Assembly (NCBI GenBank): GCA_945271245.1
Contig: CALYPF010000007.1
Span: 1-43,247 of the forward strand
Direction: 5' to 3'
Length of the DNA: 43,247 nucleotides
Source of the DNA: an uncultured Enterobacteriaceae bacterium
GTDB taxonomy: Bacteria > Pseudomonadota > Gammaproteobacteria > Enterobacterales > Enterobacteriaceae
Every line of letters begins with the position of its first letter. Position 1 is the stretch's first letter. Position numbers and translations under genes: made by a program. Below are positions 21,115 to 29,176 of the stretch, one piece after another. The notes beneath the pieces are model-generated. The model worked only from the letters and a program-made list of their open reading frames with translations, did no database searches and was not told the DNA's origin.

Positions 21115-21438
21115 TTAGCGGATATCGTGATGGTTTGCTCTCTCCAGATACCTGCACGGGGATGGAAATGAAGACTGGATTGGTAATAAATGCGCCGCGC
21201 GTACAAACGCAAACCCGGGCTTACCGTCAAACGCCACGATATTCTCCCCGGTTACCAGCCACAGCGCGCTGGAGCTTGTGCCCGACAGCGCGGTAAGCAT
21301 TCCGTTAACAGGATTTATAAAGCGCTGCCCCGGCCGAAACAATCCAAACAAATTGACGCTTTTGCCAATATTAATACGCCCACCGGGGGTTCGCGCGCCG
21401 ATGATTAACGCCTGGCTTCCGGGTATGAGTTGAGGCAT
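21115..21438 (-). CDS. Hypothetical protein, possibly phage-derived
   Basis: Predicted protein of 107 residues starting MPQLIPGSQALIIGAR. From memory it resembles small uncharacterised proteins of lambdoid-type prophages that share a P-G-x-x-A-L-I-I-G opening, an N-I-G-K-S-V-x-L segment and an RFINPVNG segment. I cannot name a family. ATG 21438 has GGAAG a few bases upstream. No phage neighbours are present, so if the resemblance is right this is a stranded prophage fragment. The surrounding 20870-21114 has no recognisable gene. Confidence 0.45.
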   Translation of the reverse strand: MPQLIPGSQALIIGARTPGGRINIGKSVNLFGLFRPGQRFINPVNGMLTALSGTSSSALWLVTGENIVAFDGKPGFAFVRAAHLLPIQSSFPSPCRYLERANHHDIR

Positions 21439-22279
21439 ATAGCTTCCACGGTGATAATCCATTTGATTTACTGCCTACTTTAACAGCGCACGTGAATTAA
21501 GAGTAATCTTAATTATATGTGTCACCCGGTTTTCACCTGCCCCTCGCGCCCGCGTCTCCGATGGTACATAAGCCGGCCATTCTTTTGAGCGATAAATGAT
21601 AGAGATAACCGGTAGCAATACCGTTAATCAGCGCTTACCGTGCACAAAATTAACCAGTAAAGCACCAAATCCCCTGTGTTTGACTTTCTAATTTTTAAGT
21701 GGTTACGATTGCAAGCTATTTTATTGGACAGGCTAACAGCATATTTTGCATTTAAAGTAAGCTAGGCTCCCTACGATTACCATAAATTCCAGCAATGTTC
21801 AGATATCCTTTTACCGCGATACTCAGAGTAAAGCACCGACAATACGTTTATCCGCATCAATTGCCTGTATACATTCTGCCTGCGTAAAGAACAGTAAAAA
21901 TAGCGATTATTTATTAATGCGAAGCTTTTCGCCATTATTGTAAAAATTATGCCGCTCACTGAACTGTAAAACATCAGCACTTCTTCTATATTTCATTATT
22001 TCCATTGTTTTATTTCCAGCCTCTTCGTCATCAGTTAATGCAACAAGCTATCATTAACCTTAACGGATAATAACTTTAATACTGCCGCAAGAAATGGGAA
22101 AAGCATACAAAAGTGGATTATGGTAAATGACTTATCTTAAAACATAAGAGTGTCTATTTTAGAAGTTTATTTCATCCAGTAATATTTTCATCCCGTTGCG
22201 AGACGTGGCAGATTATTCATAGCGAGTTAGTTCATAGAGTTATTAATGGAATACCCACAGTAATCACAGGAATTTGTAG
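21439..22279. other. AT-rich non-coding interval
   Basis: About 840 bases with many stops in all frames. The longest frame, at 21777-21980 on the minus strand, is not recognisable and has no good ribosome site. The composition becomes AT-rich toward the fimbrial-type gene that follows. It probably contains that gene's promoter and remnants of lost genes, but I cannot identify them. Confidence 0.4.
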
Positions 22280-22975
22280 ATGAAAAAGAACGGAACCATC
22301 CTTATCGCTGCCTCACTGGCTGTTATTATCAATAGTGCCTTCGCCGCGGACAGCATCGATTTGAAAGTTATCGGCACTATTGAACCCAGCGCCTGTATCC
22401 CCACGCTCACCGGTGGCGCAATCATCGATTACGGCACCATCAAAAATAGCGCAATCGCCAAAGATGACTACACTGCACTACCGGTAAAAACCCTAACATT
22501 CTCGATTAATTGCCAGGCGCCGACTAAGGTAGCGCTGAAATCTACCGATTTGCAAAAAGAAAGCGCGGTGATCCCCGTTGGTCAGACCGGCCTTGACGGA
22601 AAAACCTATACTGACGCGTCATATTATATTGCCGGGCTTGGGGCCGATAATGGGAAAAACGTAGGCGGCTATGGAATGATTATGGTCGGCAGCGACATTA
22701 CTATTGATGGAACTATTACTCCCGGCATTATATTTTCCGGAGATAATGGTGCTATGTGGGGTGGTGGTACATCGCAATTAGGGGCATGGATGAGTGCCGG
22801 CAGCTATAATTATATTTACAGTTTTTCCAATGATGGTGAAAAAACACCGCTAGCGCTGACCACACTAACTGGAACGTTAAAAACTCAGGCCTATATAAAT
22901 AAAGGCTCAGAGCTTGATTTAACGCAGGCCGTTCATTTGAACGGACAAACCACGATTGAGCTCTATTATTTGTAG
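22280..22975 (+). CDS. DUF1120 fimbrial-type secreted subunit
   Basis: Secreted protein of 231 residues with a clear signal peptide ending NSAFA (cleavage about residue 22/23). The mature start ADSIDLKVIGTIEPSAC and the tail ELDLTQAVHLNGQTTIELYY match the DUF1120 family, found as subunits of beta-type fimbriae and similar surface structures. Cys39 and a second Cys in SINCQAP would form the pilin-type disulphide, and the aromatic C-terminal strand is typical of chaperone-usher subunits. No chaperone, usher or second subunit is near, so it is an orphan here. A terminator follows. AGGA lies nine bases before ATG 22280. Confidence 0.8.
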   Translation: MKKNGTILIAASLAVIINSAFAADSIDLKVIGTIEPSACIPTLTGGAIIDYGTIKNSAIAKDDYTALPVKTLTFSINCQAPTKVALKSTDLQKESAVIPVGQTGLDGKTYTDASYYIAGLGADNGKNVGGYGMIMVGSDITIDGTITPGIIFSGDNGAMWGGGTSQLGAWMSAGSYNYIYSFSNDGEKTPLALTTLTGTLKTQAYINKGSELDLTQAVHLNGQTTIELYYL

Positions 22976-23003
22976 TTTTTTTCCTACGCATTCCTGTAGG
23001 GCC

Positions 23004-23028
23004 GAGGGCATCATATGCCCTCCTTTTT
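23004..23028 (+). terminator. Intrinsic terminator of the DUF1120 gene
   Basis: Stem GAGGGCA (23004-23010) and TGCCCTC (23016-23022) with loop TCATA, then C and five T. It lies 28 bases after the stop codon. Confidence 0.82.
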
Positions 23029-23357
23029 AACATTCATGAGAATATCCAACACGCTTAATATTCTGGTCAGGCAATCGAATAATATCAGATAAGATGCCTT
23101 TGATTTTACTAAGAGGTACTTTCATTAGATACTTTGCATAAGCATTTATCTTAATATTATTTCGATGTCATTTCCGAACACACATCAGGTACTGGATTAA
23201 AAAGCTAATTTCACTTTTAAACGAATTATTATCCTGGGCTCTCTATCACCAGAGTCGTCTCATTACGCATTGAGCCGCCTGCGTGCTATAGATTTAGCAA
23301 AATGAGCGACGTATTCTAAGGTTCCAGCTTACTTATTATTCAGGATAGCCGCTTCTT
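23029..23357. other. Intergenic interval between the DUF1120 gene and umuC
   Basis: About 330 bases with no confident gene. On the minus strand a short frame of some 45 codons ending near 23030 includes the phrase LSDIIRLPDQNIKRVGYS, which reads like the tail of a real protein, but it lacks an N-terminus and I cannot name it. It may be a gene remnant. Confidence 0.35.
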
Positions 23358-24626
23358 TTAGCGCGCGATGGGTAAATCAGACAGCCGCGTCGTATAGCGC
23401 GGAGATAGCATTTCCCGCTTCATTCCCCAGGCTGGCTGCAGCCCCTGCCCGGCAAAATACAATTACCCTCGCCCATTTTTCTCGTTAATCTGATCCAGCA
23501 CCGCCATTAACCGGGCGCTATTTTCTCGCGGCGCCGCTTCATCAAAAAGATTAAGCTGTGCTACGCCCTGGCTAAAAAAGTCGCCCAGCATAACGCCCGC
23601 CTTCATATAACGATAACCGTCACGCCAGATGTTTTCGAGGCAGCGTATCGCCGCATTGATAATATCTCTGCTGTCCTGAGTCGGCGTCATCAGCGTTATC
23701 GATGCGCTATTGCCATAATAAGGGGCATTGAGCGTGAAGGGGCTGGTTTTCACAAAGACGGAAATATAGCGACAAAACTGATGCTCACCGCGTAATTTTT
23801 CGGCCGCGCGAGCGGCATAACTACACACTGCCTGACGCATATCCTCGTAATGTATGATACGTTCGCCGAAGCTTCTGCTACAGACAATCTCCTGTTTTAC
23901 CGGCGCAAACTCTTCAATTTCCAGACACGACTCGCCGCGCAGCTCCCGGACGGTTCTTTCCAGCACGACATTAAAATGCCGCCGGATTAGCCGGGTATCG
24001 GCCTCGGCCAGCTGTAGCGCGGTTTTAATTCCCAGCGCGTCGAGCCTTCTCGCAATTTTACGCCCAACGCCCCATACTTCCTCAATGGGCGTCAGGGACA
24101 TCAGTTTGCGCTGATGCACGACATTCGATAAATCCACCACTCCGCCCGTTTTCTGTTGCCACTTTTTAGCGGCATGATTTGCAAGCTTTGCCAGCGTTTT
24201 GGTTTGCGCTATTCCTACGCCAATAGTGAGATGAGTACGCTGTCGCACGCTGGCGCGAATTTCGCGGCCAAACTCGCGCAAATTTCGGCAGTGGTTTATG
24301 CCAGACAGATCGCAAAAAGCTTCGTCGATACTGTAGATTTCACAGTGCGGCATCAGTTCCTCCAGCGTGCCCATCACCCGGCTACTCATATCCGCATACA
24401 GTTCATAATTCGAACTAAAGCAGGCAATGCCATATTTTCGGAAAGTCTCTTTTTGCTTAAAAAAGGGCGCCCCCATCTGCACGCCAAGGGCTTTCGCCTC
24501 CGCGCTAAGCGCAATAACGCAGCCATCGTTATTAGAGAGCACCGCAACGGGTTTACCCTGTAAATCAGGGCGGAATACCGTCTCACAGCTGGCGTAAAAG
24601 CTATTCACATCACACAGTGCGAACAT
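23358..24626 (-). pseudogene. umuC: DNA polymerase V catalytic subunit UmuC, truncated by a stop codon
   Basis: Y-family translesion polymerase. The open part, 24626-23463, encodes 387 residues with the catalytic motifs [15 protein letters not shown] and [12 protein letters not shown], and the clamp-binding QLNLF near the end. A TAA at 23463-23465 follows NEKNGRG. Reading past it gives LYFAGQG, then MKREMLSPRYTTRLSDL, to a TAA at 23358, restoring exactly 422 residues, the E. coli UmuC length. So 35 codons including the stop position are cut off. The truncated protein keeps all known catalytic parts and the clamp motif, so partial function is possible. It follows umuD with a 2-base gap. Confidence 0.9.
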
Positions 24627-24628
24627 TA

Positions 24629-25048
24629 TCAGCCCAGCGATTTCACAACGTAAGTAACCACGCCGAATACGGTCAGGTCATTCTCATTCATCAGCGGGAT
24701 AGGCTTATAGTGCGGATTCATTGGTATAAGCTGAATCTCGGGATGGAGCTGCAATTTTTTAACCGTAAACCCGCCGTCGAGCGCTGCGACAATAATGTCC
24801 CCCTGTTTTGCGGTACGAGCGCTATCGACAATAAGCAGATCCCCATCACCGATACCTGCATCAATCATTGAATCACCGGCCGCCCGCACCAGATAGGTAG
24901 CGAAGGGATGGCTTATCATTAACTCATTGAGGTCGATTCTCTTCTCGACATAATCCTGCGCAGGGCTGGGAAAACCGCAGCAGACAAGATCGCTATAAAG
25001 CGGTAAAGGATTCTCTTTTTGTAAGCCAATAGATGTAAGAAACTGCAT
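24629..25048 (-). CDS. umuD: SOS mutagenesis protein UmuD
   Basis: Protein of 139 residues, equal to E. coli UmuD, which self-cleaves on the RecA filament to UmuD' and forms polymerase V with UmuC. The cleavage site is Cys24-Gly25 in VCCGFPSP. The Ser/Lys dyad is Ser60 (GDSMID) and Lys97 (FTVKKLQL), at the E. coli positions. ATG 25048, with GGGTGG upstream, gives the family length; a longer frame to 25057 overlaps the ribosome site. A LexA box sits 17 bases upstream, so the operon should be SOS-induced. Confidence 0.95.
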   Translation of the reverse strand: MQFLTSIGLQKENPLPLYSDLVCCGFPSPAQDYVEKRIDLNELMISHPFATYLVRAAGDSMIDAGIGDGDLLIVDSARTAKQGDIIVAALDGGFTVKKLQLHPEIQLIPMNPHYKPIPLMNENDLTVFGVVTYVVKSLG

Positions 25049-25064
25049 AATAGCCACCCATAAA

Positions 25065-25084
25065 TACTGTGTATATTTACAGTA
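25065..25084 (-). promoter_or_regulatory. LexA (SOS) box of umuDC
   Basis: Plus-strand TACTGT-GTATATTT-ACAGTA fits the LexA consensus CTGT-N8-ACAG with both flanking TA pairs. The palindrome extends further: CATAAATACTGT (25059-25070) is mirrored by ACAGTATTTATG (25079-25090), giving 12-base arms. A TTGATA (-35-like, minus strand) lies at 25104-25109. Confidence 0.93.
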
Positions 25085-25300
25085 TTTATGGTTCCTGCAT
25101 TTCTATCAATAGCCTATTTACGCATGTTGCCTAACCGCCTGCCACAGCTGAAAATTTAGTTTCTGGCGTTAGAGCGTACGTTGAGAAATATCATGAACGG
25201 AAGAAGTAACGCAAAGATGGCGGAATATGCAAAAGCCGCAGCGGCAGAAGTATGCACCGGACCGCTAAGCGCCTAAAAGTGCCAAAAAAGAAAGCCTTCT

Positions 25301-25324
25301 GGCATAGGGAAGACACCCTATGCC
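25301..25324. repeat. Nine-base-pair inverted repeat
   Basis: GGCATAGGG (25301-25309) and CCCTATGCC (25316-25324) with loop AAGACA. There is no T-run directly after either side, so it is not a standard terminator. Its role is unknown. Confidence 0.6.
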
Positions 25325-25849
25325 GGTAATTTGCTTTTGCTGCTTAGCCTGAGGTAGATACCTTTGTGCTAGTTCAGCCTCAACCTCGGAGTAAAAATAA
25401 TCATCAACTGATATAGAATGCTTTAATATCAAACCGAATGAAATTACTGCACTACTATTTTATCCCCGATTCTTTAACTAATCTCTATTCACGATAGCTA
25501 AGCGCTATAATCTGACAAGATTTAATTTGCGCGTATTTTTTTGAGAAATACTGATAATAATATAATTGCCCGCTGTATCTTATGACATACTACAACAGCA
25601 CCTGGTTTATTAATTAATAAATATTTAAAAAATTACAAGTAAGTTAAATACAGTTACACATCATTATTTTATTGCATATTAATCATAAAATAAAAGCACT
25701 AATACTTGGTTGATTCAAGGAAGACCGAACACACATAAACCATTACATCCCCAAAATATATCAATGCCTTATTATCACCTAATAAAATTACTAAGCAAAA
25801 AATTATCTCTCTATTAAAACAGATATAAAATATTTATCTACAGATAAAT

Positions 25850-25875
25850 AGGCCACATCGGAGTGGCCTTTTTTA
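25850..25875 (+). terminator. Intrinsic terminator with no assigned gene
   Basis: Stem AGGCCAC (25850-25856) and GTGGCCT (25863-25869) with loop ATCGGA, followed by a run of T on the plus strand. No plus-strand gene lies just upstream, so a small RNA or a lost gene may end here. On the minus strand it sits about 30 bases after the microcin-like stop and might also act there, although the T-run on that side is weak. Confidence 0.75.
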
Positions 25876-25904
25876 TTCTATTTAATAATTCAGTATATCG
25901 TTAA

Positions 25905-26051
25905 TTAACCCCTGCCAGTCTTTTTACCTAAATAACCTTGCACCCAGAATCCGCCACCGCCCTTAGGCTTTCCATATATGATACCCCAGCCGCCAGCTAC
26001 AGATTCCATTTCTTTTTTTGTCAATACTCTCATTGCGGTTTTCTTGTTCAT
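25905..26051 (-). CDS. Class II microcin-like precursor with double-glycine leader
   Basis: A 48-codon gene. From ATG 26051, preceded by a strong AAGGAG eight bases upstream, the product starts MNKKTA and continues MRVLTKKEMESVAGG. That last 15-residue segment closely follows the colicin V leader MRTLTLNELDSVSGG (shared M-R, L-T, E, S-V, G-G), the signal cut by C39-peptidase ABC exporters. An internal ATG at 26033 would give exactly this 15-residue leader but has no ribosome site. Cleavage after Gly-Gly would release a 27-residue core starting WGIIYGKP, with ten glycines, five Lys/Arg, no acidic residue, no cysteine and two Trp. Such a cationic Gly-rich peptide suits a secreted antimicrobial or signalling peptide. 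No exporter is in the window. It lies downstream of icd behind the icd terminator. Confidence 0.8.
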   Translation of the reverse strand: MNKKTAMRVLTKKEMESVAGGWGIIYGKPKGGGGFWVQGYLGKKTGRG

Positions 26052-26099
26052 TACTAATACTCCTTCTTCATAGATTATCTATTAATAGGTCATATTTCC

Positions 26100-26237
26100 A
26101 TGCCACCTATAAGGAATATTAATATATTCTTAACTGGTGTGTTTGCTGCGGCCTTTATCTCAATTTTTACCGATACTGATATAATAGCAAAAACATCCAT
26201 AAGATATAATCAGAAAATAATTATATATATGACATAG
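26100..26237 (+). CDS. Possible small membrane peptide, divergent from the microcin-like gene
   Basis: A 45-codon frame starting ATG 26100 begins MPPIRNINIFLTGVFAAAF and forms one hydrophobic segment, then a polar tail ending KIIIYMT. A weak AGG lies about eleven bases upstream. Small membrane proteins next to microcins often give immunity, but this one is divergent and unrecognised, and AT-rich DNA yields such frames by chance. I regard it only as a candidate. Confidence 0.25.
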   Translation: MPPIRNINIFLTGVFAAAFISIFTDTDIIAKTSIRYNQKIIIYMT

Positions 26238-26417
26238 AAAAATAAATTGTTTTAATAAATACAAGTAAGGAAGAATAATAAATATACTAGTAATGTAGTA
26301 CCAATAAAAACCATTCTGAATGATATCATTTATTACATTATTAATGATTTTTCACTAACCTGCAATTTTACTATTATTCTTTCTCCAAAAAAAAGTGTAT
26401 ATACGGTTGGTCAATAA

Positions 26418-26507
26418 TGTTTTTTAATTAAAGGCAAAGCAAATATAAGAGCCGCAGCTTTAATTGGATTTTTATATGCAGCTTTAGATAAATTTTTGCA
26501 AAAATAA
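26418..26507 (+). pseudogene. Possible remnant of a short amphipathic peptide gene
   Basis: The frame reads IRAAALIGFLYAALDKFLQK before a TAA at 26505, an amphipathic helix pattern unlike random AT-rich sequence. There is no valid start in frame: a TAA lies at 26415-26417. The ATG at 26417 is out of frame, but removing one T from the run of six after it would join ATG to this reading and give a 29-residue peptide. I therefore record it as a possible frameshifted small gene; it overlaps nothing else. Confidence 0.25.
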
Positions 26508-26512
26508 TTAGA

Positions 26513-26549
26513 GAAAAAAGCCAACATAAACTTCACATCTATGTTGGCT
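26513..26549 (-). terminator. Intrinsic terminator of icd
   Basis: Arms AGCCAACATA (26519-26528) and TATGTTGGCT (26540-26549) form a ten-base-pair stem; on the minus strand it is followed by a run of T. It lies about 20 bases after the icd stop and should separate icd transcription from the microcin-like gene. Confidence 0.92.
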
Positions 26550-26568
26550 ATATATTACAAAGGTGGTG

Positions 26569-27819
26569 TTACATATTCGCGATAATCGCGTCGCCGAACT
26601 CTGAGCATTTCAGCAGTTTAGCGCCTTCCATCTGCCGCTCAAAATCATAGGTCACGGTTTTATTTGCGATTGCGCCTTCCATGCCTTTAACAATCAGGTC
26701 GGCGGCTTCGAACCATTCCATGTGGCGCAACATCATCTCTGCGGAGAGAATAATAGAACCGGGGTTCACTTTATCCTGGCCTGCGTACTTGGGGGCCGTC
26801 CCGTGCGTTGCTTCAAATAGCGCGCACTCGTCGCCAATATTGGCGCCAGGCGCGATGCCAATGCCGCCTACCTGCGCTGCCAGCGCATCGGAGATGTAGT
26901 CGCCGTTCAGGTTCATACAGGCAATCACGTCATATTCCGCCGGGCGCAGCAGGATCTGCTGTAAAAACGCATCCGCAATGACATCTTTAATAACGATTTG
27001 TTTACCGGTATTGGGGTTTTTCACGCTTACCCAAGGTCCGCCGTCTATTAGCTCGCCGCCGAACTCTTCGCGCGCCAACTGATAGCCCCAGTCTTTGAAG
27101 GCGCCTTCGGTAAACTTCATGATATTGCCTTTATGCACCAGCGTAACTGAGTCGCGATCGTTGGTGATTGCGTACTCAATTGCCGCGCGCACCAGGCGCT
27201 TCGTGCCTTCCTCCGAGCAGGGTTTCACGCCGATGCCGCAATGTTCCGGGAAGCGAATTTTCTTCACGCTCATTTCATTACGCAGGAAAGCGATAACTTT
27301 ATCCGCTTCCGGGGAGTCGGCTTTCCATTCAATACCCGCGTAGATATCCTCTGAGTTTTCACGGAAAATCACCATATCCGTAAGCTCAGGATGTTTTACC
27401 GGGCTTGGCGTGCCCTGATAATAACGTACCGGGCGCAGGCAAATATAAAGATCCAGCTCCTGGCGCAGGGCCACATTTAGCGAGCGGATCCCACCGCCAA
27501 CCGGCGTAGTTAGCGGCCCTTTAATCGCCACGTGATATTTACGAATAAGATCCAGCGTTTCCGGCGGCAGCCAGACATCCTGACCGTAAACCCGCGTGGA
27601 TTTCTCGCCGGTGAAAATCTCCATCCAGACAATTTTCCGCTCGCCGTTATACGCTTTTTCCACGGCGGCGTTCACGACATTGAGCATAGCTGGCGTAACA
27701 TCTACGCCAATGCCATCGCCCTCAATGTAAGGAATTATGGGGTTGTTCGGCACATTCAGCTTGCCGTCTTGTAGGGTAATTTTCTGACCTTCCGCCGGAA
27801 CAACTACTTTGCTTTCCAT
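26569..27819 (-). CDS. icd: NADP-dependent isocitrate dehydrogenase
   Basis: TCA-cycle enzyme of 416 residues, the E. coli length, converting isocitrate to 2-oxoglutarate. The regulatory phosphorylation serine lies in [13 protein letters not shown]. Substrate and metal residues are in [17 protein letters not shown], and the nucleotide-binding region in [18 protein letters not shown]. The 3' end of icd is an integration site for e14 and related phages in E. coli; here it borders the AT-rich accessory stretch, but I found no second copy of the icd end. Divergent from rluE as in E. coli. Confidence 0.97.
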   Translation of the reverse strand: MESKVVVPAEGQKITLQDGKLNVPNNPIIPYIEGDGIGVDVTPAMLNVVNAAVEKAYNGERKIVWMEIFTGEKSTRVYGQDVWLPPETLDLIRKYHVAIKGPLTTPVGGGIRSLNVALRQELDLYICLRPVRYYQGTPSPVKHPELTDMVIFRENSEDIYAGIEWKADSPEADKVIAFLRNEMSVKKIRFPEHCGIGVKPCSEEGTKRLVRAAIEYAITNDRDSVTLVHKGNIMKFTEGAFKDWGYQLAREEFGGELIDGGPWVSVKNPNTGKQIVIKDVIADAFLQQILLRPAEYDVIACMNLNGDYISDALAAQVGGIGIAPGANIGDECALFEATHGTAPKYAGQDKVNPGSIILSAEMMLRHMEWFEAADLIVKGMEGAIANKTVTYDFERQMEGAKLLKCSEFGDAIIANM

Positions 27820-27964
27820 TCACTTCTCCTTCGAGCGCTTCTGGTTATTACCATCTTTGTTAAAAATTTGTAATTAGCGTGTCAATACTACCCGAATCTA
27901 TGGGTCCATGAAAGACCGCTGTGATTCCGCTATAATGCGAAAATCACTGATACCTGAAAACACT

Positions 27965-28600
27965 ATGCGCCCAACTTCCACGTTAAATTCTAAAATTAAG
28001 CGTTTCAGCACCAAAAAATCAGCGCCCAGGCGAAAGCCGGTCGGCCCCAGACAAATTGTGCTGTTTAATAAACCTTACGACGTGCTGCCTCAGTTTACCG
28101 ATGAGGCCGGGCGGCAAACGCTGAAGGCATTTATCCCACTTCCTGATATCTACGCCGCCGGTCGGCTCGACCGCGACAGTGAAGGTTTGCTGGTACTAAC
28201 CAATGACGGCGCGCTCCAGGCCGCGCTTACGCAGCCGGGCAAACGCACGGGGAAAGTCTATTTCGTTCAGGTGGAAGGTATCCCCGACGCGCAGGCCATC
28301 GCGGCGCTGCAGCGCGGCATAACGCTTAATGACGGCCCTACGCTTCCTGCCGGGGTTGAACTTACTGAAGAGCCGGCCTGGCTCTGGCCGCGCACGCCGC
28401 CGGTGCGCGAGCGTAAAACGGTGCCTACTGCCTGGTTAAAAATTACCCTTTACGAAGGGCGAAATCGACAAGTCAGACGCATGACCGCTCACGTGGGTTA
28501 TCCTACGCTGCGTCTTATTCGTTACTCGCTTGGCCCCTTTACGCTCGCTGATTTACAAAGCGGCGCGTGGCGCCATGCCTTACCGGAGGAGTTACTATGA
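27965..28600 (+). CDS. rluE: 23S rRNA pseudouridine synthase RluE
   Basis: Makes pseudouridine 2457 of 23S rRNA in E. coli. RsuA-family catalytic motif [19 protein letters not shown] contains the catalytic Asp; [14 protein letters not shown] is also typical. I chose ATG 27965 (211 residues). Upstream in-frame ATGs at 27908 and 27935 overlap a TATAAT sequence at 27931-27936 that probably belongs to the promoter. The N-terminus is basic and poorly conserved, so the start is uncertain. The stop overlaps the next gene's ATG by four bases (ATGA), implying coupling. Confidence 0.9.
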   Translation: MRPTSTLNSKIKRFSTKKSAPRRKPVGPRQIVLFNKPYDVLPQFTDEAGRQTLKAFIPLPDIYAAGRLDRDSEGLLVLTNDGALQAALTQPGKRTGKVYFVQVEGIPDAQAIAALQRGITLNDGPTLPAGVELTEEPAWLWPRTPPVRERKTVPTAWLKITLYEGRNRQVRRMTAHVGYPTLRLIRYSLGPFTLADLQSGAWRHALPEELL

Positions 28601-28938
28601 AATACGGTACCATCCTGCTGCTCGTCGCCACTGCATTTAGCGTCAGCGCCGCGCAGGCGGCCAGTTTTAGCTGTGAAAAACCGCAGCATGCGGATGAAAA
28701 AACCATTTGCGCCCATCGGGATCTCAACGATAAAGATGTCGAAATGGCTACGCAATATCGCTTTCTAAAGGGTCTGTTTGCCATGGGCGGACGCGGCGCG
28801 TTTCAGGATCAGCAGCAGGCCTGGCTAAAACAGCGGCGCGCCTGCGCTACCGATACCCGCTGTCTGAACCAGCGCTATGATGAACGGTTAAAGCAAATGG
28901 CCGATGTTTATGGCCGCATCAACCGGCCACTGTTTTAA
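28597..28938 (+). CDS. LprI-like (DUF1311) secreted protein
   Basis: Protein of 113 residues with signal peptide [19 protein letters not shown] ending AQA (cleavage about 21/22). The mature part has the LprI/DUF1311 pattern: Cys26, Cys38 in EKTICAH, then [11 protein letters not shown] and [12 protein letters not shown]. Four cysteines would form disulphides in the periplasm. Named for M. tuberculosis LprI, a lysozyme inhibitor; the function of this protein is not known. GGAGGAG precedes ATG 28597, which overlaps the rluE stop. E. coli, as I recall, has nudJ directly after rluE, so this gene is an addition. Confidence 0.8.
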   Translation: MKYGTILLLVATAFSVSAAQAASFSCEKPQHADEKTICAHRDLNDKDVEMATQYRFLKGLFAMGGRGAFQDQQQAWLKQRRACATDTRCLNQRYDERLKQMADVYGRINRPLF

Positions 28939-29176
28939 AGGCTTGTTAATCGTATGCAGTGATGACACCGGGGCGCCCGGCGTTTATCCACTGATATTGC
29001 TGACACTACCCGCCGCGCAGAATTTAACGCCAGCGCCTTACTCTGCTACGTGGGCCTATCAGGCGATGCGGCAACCGCTACATAAGCTTGCCTGAATGCG
29101 CCCTCCTGCGCGACTGTGATTTCGCGCTCGTCATCGGTAAGTGCGTTTGTCGGGCTGGCCTTAAGGACATTAGCCA

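Larger units (their letters stand above)
25091..25904. other. AT-rich interval between umuD and the microcin-like gene
   Basis: No confident gene. It contains a nine-base-pair hairpin at 25301-25324 and an orphan plus-strand terminator at 25850-25875. A short plus-strand frame around 25193-25275 (MNGRSNAKMAEYAKAAAAE) has no clear ribosome site and is not recognised. From about 25400 onward the sequence is strongly AT-rich, unlike block A or block B, suggesting acquired or decayed DNA. Confidence 0.45.

Noticed and set aside
21777-21980. 67-codon minus-strand frame in AT-rich DNA
   Set aside because: No recognisable motif and no ribosome site; left unannotated.
25193-25276. Short plus-strand frame MNGRSNAKMAEYAKAAAAE
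   Set aside because: Ala-rich, no clear ribosome site, not recognised; could be a remnant but cannot be supported.
26259-26417. Open plus-strand frame of about 52 codons upstream of the amphipathic stretch
   Set aside because: No start codon in frame; typical of AT-rich non-coding sequence.
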